Of a stretch of 64,000 nt of DNA, positions 1 through 8,032 are shown in pieces. Position 1 is the stretch's first letter; the number at the start of each line of letters is the position of its first letter. The notes below the pieces were generated by a model. It saw only the letters and a program-made list of their open reading frames with translations, was not told where the DNA came from and did not search any database. Origin of the DNA: Streptomyces roseochromogenus subsp. oscitans DS 12.976. GTDB taxonomy: Bacteria > Actinomycetota > Actinomycetes > Streptomycetales > Streptomycetaceae. Made by a program: the position numbers and the translations under genes. The DNA lies in assembly GCF_000497445.1 (NCBI RefSeq), contig NZ_CM002285.1, positions 8,266,943-8,330,942 on the forward strand. Reading direction: 5' to 3'.

Positions 1-269
1 CGGTGGCCACGGAACTGCACACACGGCTGACCGCCGCGGGTCTGGAAGCGGTGCGTCCGGACGCCGCGGTGGTCTCCGTGCGGGCTCCGTCCCCGGAGCA
101 GGCGGTGCGCTGGGCGGCCGACTGCCGCGGCGCGGGGCTGGCCGTGGGCTGTTTCCGTCCTCCTTCCGTGCCCGACGGCATCTCACGGCTGCGGCTGACC
201 GCCCGGGCGGACCTGTCCGGGGCGGAGATCGAACGCGCTGTACGGGTGATCGGAGAAACGCGACCATGA
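1..269 (+). CDS. bioF: 8-amino-7-oxononanoate synthase, C-terminal part (5' end outside window)
   Basis: This is the last ~89 residues of a fold-type I PLP enzyme of the BioF/KBL family, which condenses pimeloyl-ACP (or -CoA) with alanine to make the biotin precursor KAPA in the cytoplasm. The stretch AVGCFRPPSVPDGISRLRLT, followed by a short final helix, is the characteristic BioF C-terminal small-domain signature (the 'aIRPPTVP.g..RLRit' motif). The reading frame is open to the left edge, so the catalytic lysine and PLP site lie outside. It ends in TGA and is followed by about 80 bp of non-coding DNA. The family call is good; the exact symbol rests on the C-terminal motif alone. Confidence 0.82.
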   Translation, partial: VATELHTRLTAAGLEAVRPDAAVVSVRAPSPEQAVRWAADCRGAGLAVGCFRPPSVPDGISRLRLTARADLSGAEIERAVRVIGETRP

Positions 270-353
270 GTCGGCGTGACACGGCCGTGCTTCACCTATG
301 AGTGATTACCGGTGATTGTTTACCTGTGACTGATTGCCTGTGATCGATTCTGA

Positions 354-575
354 TCAGAGCGCGGTGAGGAACCCCGCCCAGCTCCGGGCGGAGAAGAGCA
401 CCGCGGGTCCGGCGGGGCTCTTGGAGTCGCGCACGGCGAGCAGTCCGGCCCAGGGGCCGGAGTGCGGCCGGGCCGTCTCGACGCAGTTGTTGGCTCCCGT
501 GCTGTAGCTGCTGCGCAGCCAGCGCACGTCGTGCAGATCGGTACTGGCAGGGACGTTCCGAGGCAGTGCTGACAT
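354..575 (-). CDS. DUF397 domain protein, partner of the WhiJ-like regulator
   Basis: A 73-residue protein with the DUF397 pattern: a W-[RL]-SSYS motif (WLRSSYSTGANNCVE) followed by a VRDSK segment and a C-terminal phenylalanine-containing strand (SWAGFLTAL). Such proteins are encoded next to DUF5753 HTH regulators in streptomycetes (whiJ and abaA-like loci) and influence development and antibiotic production; one model is that they relieve repression by the HTH partner. A good GGAGG precedes the ATG. It starts 9 bp after the stop of the regulator gene at 585-1445, so the two are very probably co-transcribed. No enzymatic role is evident. Confidence 0.88.
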   Translation of the reverse strand: MSALPRNVPASTDLHDVRWLRSSYSTGANNCVETARPHSGPWAGLLAVRDSKSPAGPAVLFSARSWAGFLTAL

Positions 576-584
576 GGTGCCTCC

Positions 585-1445
585 TTACGCGCCGTCACCT
601 ATCCCGGCGATGTAATCCAACGATTCCTCGGGTGAAAGGGCGTGCATCCGAAGGGTGTCGAAGGCCTCTGAGTAGGCCATGAGGTCTTCTTTCCGCTCCA
701 GGTAGAGGCTACTCGTCAACTGGTCGAGAACAACCACGTCCAGATCAGAAGTGCTCGGAAATGAGAAGATAACGAAAGGTCCGGTGAGGCCGACATGCGC
801 TCCGGCGCCGAACGGCAGGATCTGCAGCCGGACTTGGGGCAGCCGGGCCGCGTCCATCAGCCGTTCCAGCTGCCGGCCCATCACCTCGGGGCCGCCGATC
901 TCGCGCCGCAGCACCGCCTCGTCCAGCACCGCGCTCAGCCTGAGCGGCCGTTCGGTGCGCAGCACGTCCTGCCGGGCCAGCCGTACCTCCACCAGCGTGT
1001 CCAGGCGTTCGTCGTCCAGATCCGTCACGGCCGCCCGGGTCACCGCGCGGGCGTACTCGGGCGTCTGGAGCAGTCCGGGTACGACCGTGGTCTCCAGGGT
1101 GCGCATCGCGCTGGCCTGCGACTCCAGGCTGATGAAGTCCCGGTAGGTGGGCGGCAGCACCCCGCGGTAGGCGTGCCACCAGCGGTGCCGGTCGCCCGCT
1201 TCCTCGGAGCCCGCCAGCATCAGCAGCAGCTCGCGCAGCTGCGCGTCCCGCACCCCGTAGGCGTCCAGGAGTAACCGCACGTCGGCTGGTTTCGCGCCGC
1301 TGGCACCCGTCTCGATACGGCTCACCTTCGACTGGTGCCAGCCGACCAGCCGGGCCGCCTCACCGCTCGTGAGCCCAGCACCGGTACGCAGCGTGCGCAA
1401 TTCGGCACCCAGTTTGCGGCGCCGCACCGCCGGCCCGTTCTGCAT
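585..1445 (-). CDS. WhiJ-like HTH (XRE) regulator with DUF5753 ligand domain
   Basis: A 286-residue DNA-binding protein. Residues ~8-65 form an XRE helix-turn-helix (RRKLGAELRTLRTGAGLTSG ... VGWHQSKVSRIETG). The rest, from about 100 onward, is the DUF5753 domain that follows this HTH in the large Streptomyces WhiJ family (typical pieces: FISLESQASAMRTLE, VPGLLQTPEYARAV). The ATG at 1445 has a strong AAGGAGGAG site. It forms an operon with the DUF397 gene downstream and is divergent from an HATPase gene at 1659, giving the three-part layout (HTH, DUF397, anti-sigma-type ATPase) common in streptomycetes. The target operator is unknown; the palindrome at 1517-1532 is a candidate. Confidence 0.9.
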   Translation of the reverse strand: MQNGPAVRRRKLGAELRTLRTGAGLTSGEAARLVGWHQSKVSRIETGASGAKPADVRLLLDAYGVRDAQLRELLLMLAGSEEAGDRHRWWHAYRGVLPPTYRDFISLESQASAMRTLETTVVPGLLQTPEYARAVTRAAVTDLDDERLDTLVEVRLARQDVLRTERPLRLSAVLDEAVLRREIGGPEVMGRQLERLMDAARLPQVRLQILPFGAGAHVGLTGPFVIFSFPSTSDLDVVVLDQLTSSLYLERKEDLMAYSEAFDTLRMHALSPEESLDYIAGIGDGA

Positions 1446-1516
1446 GGGCTCCTCCTTACTCCTTCCGAGCCGCCCAAATACGGTCTCGCGTCGTAGAGTT
1501 CACCGCTTCGGGCGAC

Positions 1517-1532
1517 AGATATATGCATATCT
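1517..1532. promoter_or_regulatory. AT-rich inverted repeat in divergent promoter region
   Basis: AGATAT-ATGC-ATATCT is a perfect 6-bp inverted repeat with a 4-bp centre in an otherwise GC-rich 213-bp gap between the divergent WhiJ-like and HATPase genes. Its AT richness and symmetry suit an operator or a -10 region. Which protein binds it, if any, cannot be read from the sequence. Confidence 0.45.
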
Positions 1533-1658
1533 TGGTGGATCGCTCCCCGTGACCGGCCCGGTGATGGCAGGCTGACGAGCAAGCACCAGTCCGGGACCGT
1601 ACTCGAACCCTCCGCTCCGTGTCGGACTGCGGTCCCGTGGGAAAGGGACGACGTCGCC

Positions 1659-2096
1659 ATGGCAGACCACCTGGAAGCATCCGTCACTCTGCCGAGCGAT
1701 CCAGCCTCGGTCTCCGCCGCCCGTTCCTACGTCGTCGGCACGCTCGCGGAGTGGGGCCTGCCGTCGGACACCGACGTGGCCGACACCGTGCGGCTCATCG
1801 TCTCCGAACTCGCCACGAACGCCGTACAGCACACCCTCGGGCAGTCACCCACCTTCACGGTCGACATCGCGCTGGACCGTGACGAACATCTGCGCATCGG
1901 TGTCACGGACAGTCACCCGCGCTTTCCGAAGAGACTGCCCGCCGCCGTCCAGCAGGACAACGGCCGCGGCATGGTCATCATCCGCTTTCTCACCGCCGAG
2001 TGCGGCGGCAAACTCCGCGTCCGCCCCACCCGCGAGGGCGGCAAGACGGTGTCGATCGAACTCCCGTGGACGTCTCCGGCGGAGACGGTGCCGTAG
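1659..2096 (+). CDS. Anti-sigma-factor-type ATP-binding protein (RsbW/SpoIIAB-like HATPase)
   Basis: A 145-residue single-domain GHKL ATPase. The N box is VSELATNAVQHT (Glu and Asn for Mg-ATP, about residues 49-60), the G1 box is IGVTDSHP, and the G2-like lid is DNGRGMVIIRFL. Proteins of this size in Streptomyces act as serine kinases or antagonists of sigma factors and anti-anti-sigma factors. The ATG at 1659 follows GAAAGGGA at a normal distance. It is divergent from the WhiJ-like gene, and no sigma factor or anti-anti-sigma gene is adjacent, so its partner is unknown. Confidence 0.85.
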   Translation: MADHLEASVTLPSDPASVSAARSYVVGTLAEWGLPSDTDVADTVRLIVSELATNAVQHTLGQSPTFTVDIALDRDEHLRIGVTDSHPRFPKRLPAAVQQDNGRGMVIIRFLTAECGGKLRVRPTREGGKTVSIELPWTSPAETVP

Positions 2097-2104
2097 ACGT
2101 CGGG

Positions 2105-2300
2105 GCACTCCAGCAGCGCTATCGCCCGGCTCGACCCTCTCCGGTACGACGGCCACCCCGAGGCCGGCGCTGACGAGCGCGTACACATGGTCGTGCCGCT
2201 CGTGCACCGGCTGGGCAGATGGTTGCGCCGGCCCCGGGCCGCCCGTGGGCTCCGGGCGGGCACCGGGACCGGCGCTGACGGTGCTGGGAGCGTCCCTGCT
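2105..2300 (-). pseudogene. Possible remnant of a LysR-type regulator C-terminus
   Basis: The minus strand of this convergent gap encodes a short piece, VYALVSAGLGVAVVPERVEP, that closely resembles the end of a LysR substrate-binding domain (the '..LV.AGLGVAVVPESV' motif). Upstream and downstream the frame reads as proline/arginine-rich nonsense, with no HTH and no plausible start. It is best read as a decayed fragment; chance similarity in GC-rich DNA is possible. Confidence 0.3.
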
Positions 2301-2329
2301 GCTGGAGCCGCTCCTGATATGACGCAGGG

Positions 2330-2803
2330 TCAGTTGATCCGGCCGTACCAGACGCTCGAGGTCCAGATCTTCTGGAGCCGCACCACGTCCCCGGTCTTCG
2401 GCGCGTGCCAGATCTTCCCGTGGCCGGCGTAGATACCGACGTGGTAGACGTACGAGCCCGAGTGGAAGAACACCAGGTCACCGGCCCTGCGGCTGCCGGC
2501 GGAGATGTGGTGTGACTTGTTGTACTGCGCGGCGGCGGTGCGCGGCAGGCTCTTGCCCGCCTTCTTGAACGAGTAGAGCGTCAGCCCCGAGCAGTCGAAC
2601 CTGTGCGGCCCGGTGGCCCCCCATTGGTACGGCGACCCCTCCTTGGAGGCCGCGACCTGCAGTGCTTTCGACTCGAGGGTCGCGGCCGAGGCGTCCTGGG
2701 CGAGACCGGGGACCGTGATCGAGCCGCCGACGGCGGCGAGGGTGAGTGCCGAGGCCGTACCGGCCCGGGCCATGAGCGACGGGACACGATTGAGCGCAGT
2801 CAT
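2330..2803 (-). CDS. Secreted NlpC/P60 cell-wall hydrolase
   Basis: A 157-residue exported peptidoglycan endopeptidase. The N-terminus (MTALNRVPSLMARAG..) leads into a hydrophobic stretch and a signal-peptidase site near ASA, at about residues 38-42. The NlpC/P60 domain has the catalytic Cys in RFDCSGLTLYSF, the His in YVYHVGIYAG and a third polar residue in KIWHAP. Such enzymes cut D-glutamyl-meso-DAP type cross-links. The start chosen (ATG at 2803) has GAAGGG about 7 bp upstream. A longer open frame exists, but its extra N-terminus reads through the riboswitch and is rejected. It stands alone, controlled by a c-di-AMP riboswitch. Confidence 0.9.
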   Translation of the reverse strand: MTALNRVPSLMARAGTASALTLAAVGGSITVPGLAQDASAATLESKALQVAASKEGSPYQWGATGPHRFDCSGLTLYSFKKAGKSLPRTAAAQYNKSHHISAGSRRAGDLVFFHSGSYVYHVGIYAGHGKIWHAPKTGDVVRLQKIWTSSVWYGRIN

Positions 2804-2821
2804 GCGCAACCCTTCGTCAGC

Positions 2822-2975
2822 CGCCTGTGAAGGATGACCTGTCGGATTCGGGCTGGCGAAGTTGCCCGGCCGCGTTGCCACGGCTTCACCCCAAGGGCCG
2901 CTCGGAACCCCCGCCCGTCTGCGACGACCAGACGAACTTCCGTTCCGGCGACCCGTCTTGCTTGGGTCCTCCACT
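2822..2975 (-). ncRNA. ydaO/yuaA-type cyclic di-AMP riboswitch
   Basis: Read on the minus strand, the leader of the NlpC/P60 gene carries the conserved blocks of this riboswitch in order: GGGGGTTCCGAG, TTGGGGTGAAGCC, GGGCAACTTCGCC and AGCCCGAATCCGACAGGTCA, followed by the closing ACAGGC. In streptomycetes this class is found upstream of cell-wall hydrolase and resuscitation-factor genes, where high c-di-AMP turns expression off. The 3' end is about 20 nt from the start codon. The boundaries are approximate. Confidence 0.85.
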
Positions 2976-3379
2976 CCTGCCGATCCACTCCTGTCGACCG
3001 GTCATCCGGACGGCGGCAGGACTCGGCGTCCGCCCGGACCGCCCCGCCGCGGTGGCGGGGGCTTGTCGTCAGACAGGGATCTTCACCTACAGCGGTCTGA
3101 AAATCCCAACGGAATCGGGGATTTGTGGTGTTACTCACCACTCGCCCATTCGGGTGGACAGCAGGGTGTTCGAGGCATCGTCAGCTCCCGGTCGTAGCCC
3201 CGGACCTGGGGCGGAGCATCTCGTTCCATGCCGCAGACCCGCGCGGTGCGCAAGTCGGGAGATCCGATGAACGTCCTGGATATACCCCGGTCGGCGGTAC
3301 GCCGTTCGGGCCGTTTCACGTCCGTTCCGCGCGGCGCCCGTCGACATGCGGATCACGCCCGGCCTCTCGGGCGTCCGGA
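2976..3379. other. Non-coding gap upstream of the riboswitch
   Basis: About 400 bp between the riboswitch (minus strand) and the end of the small gene at 3380. No reading frame here looks like protein, and no tRNA or obvious hairpin terminator was seen. It should contain the promoter of the NlpC/P60 transcript. Confidence 0.5.
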
Positions 3380-3685
3380 TCAGCGGACACCGTCGGGCGG
3401 GAGCGCGACGCGCGCGGTACGACGTTCTCCGTCCAGGACCCGCAAGGCCCGTGCCATTGTGTCCCGGTGCAGCTCCGTCTCGCCCCGCTGGTGCATCAAC
3501 GCGAGGGCGTCACGCAGCTCTGCGGCCTTGCGCACCAGGGCCTGGGCCGCGCGCAGCCCGCGATAGGTGTCTCCGCCGTGCGCGGGATTGATACGGCCCA
3601 GCAGGTCGGCCGCCTCCAGGTAACGGTCGATCAGATCGCCCTCGGCACGCGTCAGTGCGGGCAGCGGTGGCAGGTCCGGCAGCAT
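3380..3685 (-). CDS. Small helical protein of unknown function, downstream of clpP-like gene
   Basis: A 101-residue, charged, mostly alpha-helical protein (LTRAEGDLIDRYLEAADLLG, then ALVRKAAELRDALALMHQRG) with no signal peptide or membrane segment and no motif I recognise. It begins 7 bp after the stop of the ClpP-like gene on the same strand, so it is very likely translated from the same transcript. The context suggests a protein that works with, or is controlled alongside, the ClpP variant. No function is assigned. Confidence 0.7.
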   Translation of the reverse strand: MLPDLPPLPALTRAEGDLIDRYLEAADLLGRINPAHGGDTYRGLRAAQALVRKAAELRDALALMHQRGETELHRDTMARALRVLDGERRTARVALPPDGVR

Positions 3686-3692
3686 CGGCGGC

Positions 3693-4328
3693 TCACTTCG
3701 CGCCCGGTGCGCCGGGCATGCTCCGCCGGCCGGGCACGATGCCGTCCACCAGGCCGTAGGCCACCGCCGCGGAGGCGTTCAGGACCAAGTCCCGCTCCAG
3801 ATCCCGGTGTACCTCCTCCGCCGCGCGCCCGGTGTGCCGTACGAGTATGTCCTCCGTCAGTGCGCGCACCCGGGCCAGCTCCTCGGCCTCGATGAGCAGG
3901 TCGCTGGGCTGGCCCTCCACCGGCTCGGGGAGTCGCGGTTGCTCGATCACCATGCGCGCGCCGGGCAGGGTGAACCGCTTGCCCGGCGTGCCGGCCGCGA
4001 GCAGCAGCGCGGCGTGGGACGCGGCCTGGCCCAGGCAGTACGTCGACACATCGCAACTGACGTAACGCATCGTGTCGTAGACGGCCGTCAGCGCGCTGAA
4101 CGTACCGCCGGGGGAGTTGACGTACAGCGTGATGTCCCGCTCCGGGGCCGCGTGTTCGAGGTACATGAACTGGGCCATCACGTCGTTCGCGGCCGCGTCG
4201 TCGAGCGCGGTGCCGAGGAAGACGATCCGGTCCTCGAAGAGCTTGCCGTAGGGGTCGAGCGTGCGCACGCCGCTGCTGGTGCGCTCGGTGAACTCGGGCA
4301 GGACATGACGGGCGAAAGCATGGGACAT
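3693..4328 (-). CDS. ClpP-family protease subunit with altered catalytic triad (His to Glu)
   Basis: A 211-residue ClpP/crotonase-fold protein. It keeps the oxyanion and nucleophile segments (LYVNSPGG at ~69-75; [15 protein letters not shown] with Ser104) and the third residue (Asp180 in LERDLVLNA). At the position of the catalytic histidine, 25 residues after the serine as in E. coli ClpP, it reads MVIEQP instead of MIHQP, so residue 129 is Glu. The start chosen is ATG 4328 behind AAGGGG; an upstream extension of the frame reads through the neighbouring gene on the other strand and is rejected. It is probably an accessory or regulatory ClpP (compare ClpR of cyanobacteria) that forms mixed rings, or a subunit with weak activity. 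Streptomycetes carry several clpP paralogues, and which one this is was not decided. Confidence 0.85.
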   Translation of the reverse strand: MSHAFARHVLPEFTERTSSGVRTLDPYGKLFEDRIVFLGTALDDAAANDVMAQFMYLEHAAPERDITLYVNSPGGTFSALTAVYDTMRYVSCDVSTYCLGQAASHAALLLAAGTPGKRFTLPGARMVIEQPRLPEPVEGQPSDLLIEAEELARVRALTEDILVRHTGRAAEEVHRDLERDLVLNASAAVAYGLVDGIVPGRRSMPGAPGAK

Positions 4329-4381
4329 GGGCGCACCCCTTCTCATCGCACGGCCTCCGGTGGGCTCGGCATCTGTAAAAA

Positions 4382-4409
4382 ATGTACAGGATGTACGTGA
4401 CGTTAGAAT
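4382..4409. promoter_or_regulatory. Divergent promoter with ATGTAC direct repeats (clpP-like / phd-like)
   Basis: Two copies of ATGTAC (4382 and 4391, 9 bp apart), each containing the GTAC palindrome, are followed by TAGAAT at 4404-4409, a good -10 for the antitoxin gene that starts at 4416. The repeats lie at the -35 position of that promoter and only ~55 bp from the ClpP-like start codon, so one protein bound here could control both genes. Antitoxins of this family usually repress their own promoter. Confidence 0.5.
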
Positions 4410-4415
4410 GGGGGC

Positions 4416-4748
4416 ATGGCCTACGAAATTCCGGTGACGCAAGCCAGGGCTGAGCTCGCCGACCTGATCAACCGGGTGGTGTACGGCGGTGAGCGCGTCG
4501 TCGTGACACGGCATGGCAAGCCGCTGGTCGCGCTGGTCTCGGCCGCCGATCTGGAGCGGCTGGACGCCCTCGACGAGCCGGCCGGGGAGCAGGTCGTCAG
4601 CTCGGTCTCGGGGGTCCGTGAGATCGGTTCCGCCCCGCGCGAACAGCAGCGGTTCGGGATCGCCGCGGAGCATCGCGGTCACGGTGTCGCGGCCGAACAC
4701 CGCGGTCCGGGCGTGGCCGCCGAGCATCGCGGCCCCGGCGTGTCATGA
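4416..4748 (+). CDS. Orphan Phd/YefM-family antitoxin with C-terminal 9-residue repeats
   Basis: A 110-residue protein. Residues 1-60 are a typical Phd/YefM DNA-binding domain ([20 protein letters not shown], then [17 protein letters not shown]). The tail ends in three near-identical 9-residue units, AAEHRG[HP]GV (residues ~83-110, 27-bp DNA repeats). The region after it (4749-4974) has no reading frame for a RelE/Doc-type toxin, so the antitoxin is alone. In known Phd systems the C-terminal tail binds the toxin and is degraded by Clp proteases; here the tail is replaced by a His/Gly repeat and the neighbouring divergent gene is a ClpP variant. The family call is firm; the toxin-antitoxin role is unproven. 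Confidence 0.85.
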   Translation: MAYEIPVTQARAELADLINRVVYGGERVVVTRHGKPLVALVSAADLERLDALDEPAGEQVVSSVSGVREIGSAPREQQRFGIAAEHRGHGVAAEHRGPGVAAEHRGPGVS

Positions 4749-4802
4749 CCCAGGCGGGTATCGGCGCTCCCATCGCCCGGTCATCCGTGGATCAAAGTCT
4801 GG

Positions 4803-4818
4803 TTAACGTCGCTGAAAC
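4803..4818 (+). promoter_or_regulatory. Possible GlnR box upstream of urease operon
   Basis: TTAAC-GTCGCT-GAAAC matches the a-site/b-site pattern gTnAC-n6-GaAAc of the actinobacterial nitrogen regulator GlnR with one mismatch. It lies about 155 bp before ureA. GlnR control of ureA is known in S. coelicolor. A second a/b pair is not clear here, so the site may be weak. The remaining gap from 4749 to 4974 shows no gene. Confidence 0.45.
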
Positions 4819-4974
4819 TCCGGCGGCTTAGCCTGCCCATCCACGCCATCAGGGGTTTTTGTGCCCGGATTGAGGACGATCCGGGGATTTGTCTGTGTGT
4901 TACACCTATCCCCGTCGTGATGGCAGCGGCAACCGGACCCCGCACGGTCCGGAGCAAGGACTGTGAGGTGGGAC

Positions 4975-5277
<303 letters not shown>

Positions 5278-5288
5278 AGGGGGCCGCG

Positions 5289-5600
5289 ATGATTCCCGGA
5301 GAGATCCTGTTCGCGGACGACCCTGTCCACGTCAACGCCGGCCGTGAGATCACCCGGCTGACCGTGCTCAACGCCGCCGACCGGCCGGTCCAGGTCGGCT
5401 CCCACTACCACTTCGCCGAGGCCAACCCCGGCCTGGAGTTCGACCGCGCCGCGGCCCGCGGCAAGCGGCTGAACGTCGCCGCCGGTACCGCCGTGCGCTT
5501 CGAGCCCGGCATCCCCGTCGACGTCGAACTCGTGCCCCTCGCCGGTGCCCGGATCGTGCCGGGCCTGCGCGGCGAGACCGGAGGTGCCCTCGATGCCTGA
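5289..5600 (+). CDS. ureB: Urease beta subunit
   Basis: A 103-residue UreB with the usual start [18 protein letters not shown] and the conserved block [20 protein letters not shown], which packs against the alpha subunit. A GAAGGGGG site precedes the ATG. The gene overlaps the start of ureC by 8 bp, so the two are translationally coupled. As in most bacteria, gamma and beta are separate chains, in contrast to the fused subunits of Helicobacter and plants. Confidence 0.96.
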   Translation: MIPGEILFADDPVHVNAGREITRLTVLNAADRPVQVGSHYHFAEANPGLEFDRAAARGKRLNVAAGTAVRFEPGIPVDVELVPLAGARIVPGLRGETGGALDA

Positions 5601-7314
5601 GATCTCCCGCGGCGCCTACGCCGACCTCTTCGGACCCACCACCGGGGACCGCATCCGGCTCGCCGACACCGACCTGCTGATCGAGATCGAGGAGGACCGC
5701 TCCGGCGGCCCCGGCGCCTCCGGGGACGAGGCGGTCTTCGGCGGCGGCAAGGTCATCCGCGAGTCCATGGGCCAGTCCCGCGCCACCCGCGCCGACGGCA
5801 CCCCCGACACCGTGATCACCGGCGCCGTCGTCATCGACCACTGGGGCGTCGTCAAGGCCGATGTCGGCATCCGCGACGGCCGGATCGCCGCGATCGGCAA
5901 GGCCGGCAACCCGGACACCATGGACGGCGTCCATCCCGACCTGGTCATCGGCCCCGAGACCGAGATCATCGCGGGCAACGGGCGGATCCTCACCGCCGGC
6001 GCCATCGACGCGCACGTCCACTTCATCTGCCCGCAGATCGCCGACGAGGCGCTGGCCTCCGGCATCACCACCCTGGTCGGCGGAGGCACCGGCCCCGCGG
6101 AGGGCTCCAAGGCCACCACGGTCACGCCCGGCCCCTGGCATCTCGCCCGGATGTTCGAGGCGATGGAGGCTTACCCGGTCAACGTCGGCTTCCTCGGCAA
6201 GGGCAACACCGTCTCCCACGAGGCGATGCTCTCCCAGATCCGTGGCGGCGCGGCCGGCCTGAAGCTGCACGAGGACTGGGGCTCCACCCCGGCCGTCATC
6301 GACGCCGCGCTGACCGTCGCCGACCGCACCGGCATCCAGGTCGCCATCCACACGGACACCCTCAACGAGGCAGGCTTCGTCGGCGACACCCTCGCCGCGA
6401 TCGCGGGCCGGGGCATCCACTCGTACCACACCGAAGGCGCCGGCGGCGGGCACGCGCCAGACATCATGACCGTGGTCTCGCAGCCCAACGTGCTGCCCAG
6501 CTCCACCAACCCGACCCGGCCGTACACCGTCAACACCGCCGAGGAACACCTCGACATGCTGATGGTGTGCCACCACCTCAACCCCACCGTCCCCGAGGAC
6601 CTGGCGTTCGCCGAGTCCCGTATCCGGCCGTCGACCATAGGAGCCGAGGACATCCTCCACGACCTCGGCGCGATCTCGATCATCTCCTCCGACTCCCAGG
6701 CGATGGGACGGGTGGGCGAGGTGATCCTGCGGACCTGGCAGACGGCTCATGTCATGAAGCGGCGGCGCGGCGCGCTGCCGGGCGACGGGCGCGCCGACAA
6801 TCGGCGGGTACGGCGGTACGTCGCCAAGTACACGATCAATCCCGCGCTCGCCCAGGGCCTCGCCGCCGAGATCGGCTCCGTCGAGACCGGCAAGCTCGCC
6901 GACCTCGTGCTGTGGGAGCCGGCGTTCTTCGGGGTCAAGCCGCTCCTCGTGCTCAAGGGCGGCCAGATCGCCTACGCGCAGATGGGCGATGCCAACGCCT
7001 CCATCCCCACCCCGCAGCCGATCCTGCCCCGCCCGATGTACGGCGCGATCGGCCGCGCCCCGGCCGCCAACTCGGTCAACTTCGCCGCCCAGTTGGCGAT
7101 AGAGGACGGGTTGCCGGAGCGTCTGGGGCTCGGCAAGCGGTTCGTGGCGATCGAGTCCACGCGCGCGGTGACCAAGGCCGACATGCGCGAGAACGACGCC
7201 CGGCCCGACGTCCGGATCGACCCCGACAGCTTCGCCGTGCACATCGACGGCGAACTGGTCGAGGCCGCACCGGCCGTCGAACTGCCCATGGCCCAGCGCT
7301 ACTTCCTCTTCTGA
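5593..7314 (+). CDS. ureC: Urease alpha (catalytic) subunit
   Basis: A 573-residue amidohydrolase carrying the dinickel site. The ligands are present: His141 and His143 (GAIDAHVHF), the lysine carbamylated to bridge the nickels, Lys224 ([11 protein letters not shown]), His253 ([10 protein letters not shown]), His279 ([14 protein letters not shown]) and Asp367 ([10 protein letters not shown]). The flap motif MVCHHL (Cys326, His327) is intact. The start is the ATG inside the end of ureB; the GTG further upstream would duplicate ureB sequence. The length matches the family, so the enzyme should be active once matured by UreD, UreF and UreG, all encoded downstream. Confidence 0.98.
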   Translation: MPEISRGAYADLFGPTTGDRIRLADTDLLIEIEEDRSGGPGASGDEAVFGGGKVIRESMGQSRATRADGTPDTVITGAVVIDHWGVVKADVGIRDGRIAAIGKAGNPDTMDGVHPDLVIGPETEIIAGNGRILTAGAIDAHVHFICPQIADEALASGITTLVGGGTGPAEGSKATTVTPGPWHLARMFEAMEAYPVNVGFLGKGNTVSHEAMLSQIRGGAAGLKLHEDWGSTPAVIDAALTVADRTGIQVAIHTDTLNEAGFVGDTLAAIAGRGIHSYHTEGAGGGHAPDIMTVVSQPNVLPSSTNPTRPYTVNTAEEHLDMLMVCHHLNPTVPEDLAFAESRIRPSTIGAEDILHDLGAISIISSDSQAMGRVGEVILRTWQTAHVMKRRRGALPGDGRADNRRVRRYVAKYTINPALAQGLAAEIGSVETGKLADLVLWEPAFFGVKPLLVLKGGQIAYAQMGDANASIPTPQPILPRPMYGAIGRAPAANSVNFAAQLAIEDGLPERLGLGKRFVAIESTRAVTKADMRENDARPDVRIDPDSFAVHIDGELVEAAPAVELPMAQRYFLF

Positions 7315-7323
7315 GAGGGCGTT

Positions 7324-8001
7324 GTGATGGCACGGGCAGCACTTCTCGTCCTGGCCGACGGCCGCTTCCCCGCCGGAGGGCACGCCCACTCCGGCGGGGC
7401 GGAGGCCGCCGTCAAGGCCGGGCGCATCACCTCCGCCGCGAGCCTGGAGGACTTCTGCCGGGGACGGCTGCAGACCGCGGGGCTGGTCGCGGGAGCGGTG
7501 GCGGCGGCCGCCGTACTCGGCGTGGATCCGGGGGAGCTGGACGCGGCGGCGGACGCCCGTACGCCGTCTCCCGCCCTGCGGATCGCGGCGCGCCGGCTCG
7601 GGCGGCAGCTGCTGCGGGCGGTACGGGCCGGCTGGCCTTCGGCTGAACTCGACGCGCTGGCACGGGAGTTCCCCAAGGGAGCCCATCAGCCGGTGGTGCT
7701 CGGTCTGGCCGCACGGGCGGCCGGACTGGGCCCGGACGACGCGGCGTACTGCGCGGCGTACGAGAGCGTGAGCGGGCCGGCGACGGCCACGGTACGACTG
7801 CTGAGCCTGGACCCGTTCGACGCGACCGGTGTGCTGGCGCGGCTGGCGCCGGAGCTGGACCGCGTCGCGGATTCAGCGGTGGCGGCGGCGCGGAGGGTGC
7901 TCGACGAGGGTGTCGACGCACTGCCGGCCGCGTCGGGGCCCTTGCTGGAGGTCGGTGCGGAGTGGCATGCGGCCTGGTCTGCGCGGCTGTTCGCGTCGTA
8001 G
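7324..8001 (+). CDS. ureF: Urease accessory protein UreF
   Basis: A 225-residue, all-helical UreF (LVLADGRFPAGGHAHSGG near the start, then FPKGAHQPVVLGLAARAAG). It bridges UreD on apo-urease to the GTPase UreG and works as a checkpoint for nickel insertion. It starts 9 bp after ureC with GTG 7324 or ATG 7327, behind GAGGG. It is followed by an intra-operon gap that holds a small hairpin (8033-8050), then ureG. Confidence 0.92.
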   Translation: MMARAALLVLADGRFPAGGHAHSGGAEAAVKAGRITSAASLEDFCRGRLQTAGLVAGAVAAAAVLGVDPGELDAAADARTPSPALRIAARRLGRQLLRAVRAGWPSAELDALAREFPKGAHQPVVLGLAARAAGLGPDDAAYCAAYESVSGPATATVRLLSLDPFDATGVLARLAPELDRVADSAVAAARRVLDEGVDALPAASGPLLEVGAEWHAAWSARLFAS

Positions 8002-8032
8002 AGGCCGCCCCCGCCGCCCCTGACTGTCCCCC

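Noticed and set aside
2804..2974. Longer N-terminus for the NlpC/P60 protein
   Set aside because: It would translate the riboswitch, is Arg/Gly-rich, and removes the signal peptide from the N-terminus.
4749..4974. Toxin partner for the Phd/YefM antitoxin
   Set aside because: No RelE, Doc or PIN-type frame exists on either strand before ureA.
5368..7686. Long minus-strand open frame opposite ureB-ureC-ureF
   Set aside because: It is antisense to conserved urease genes and has no plausible protein pattern.
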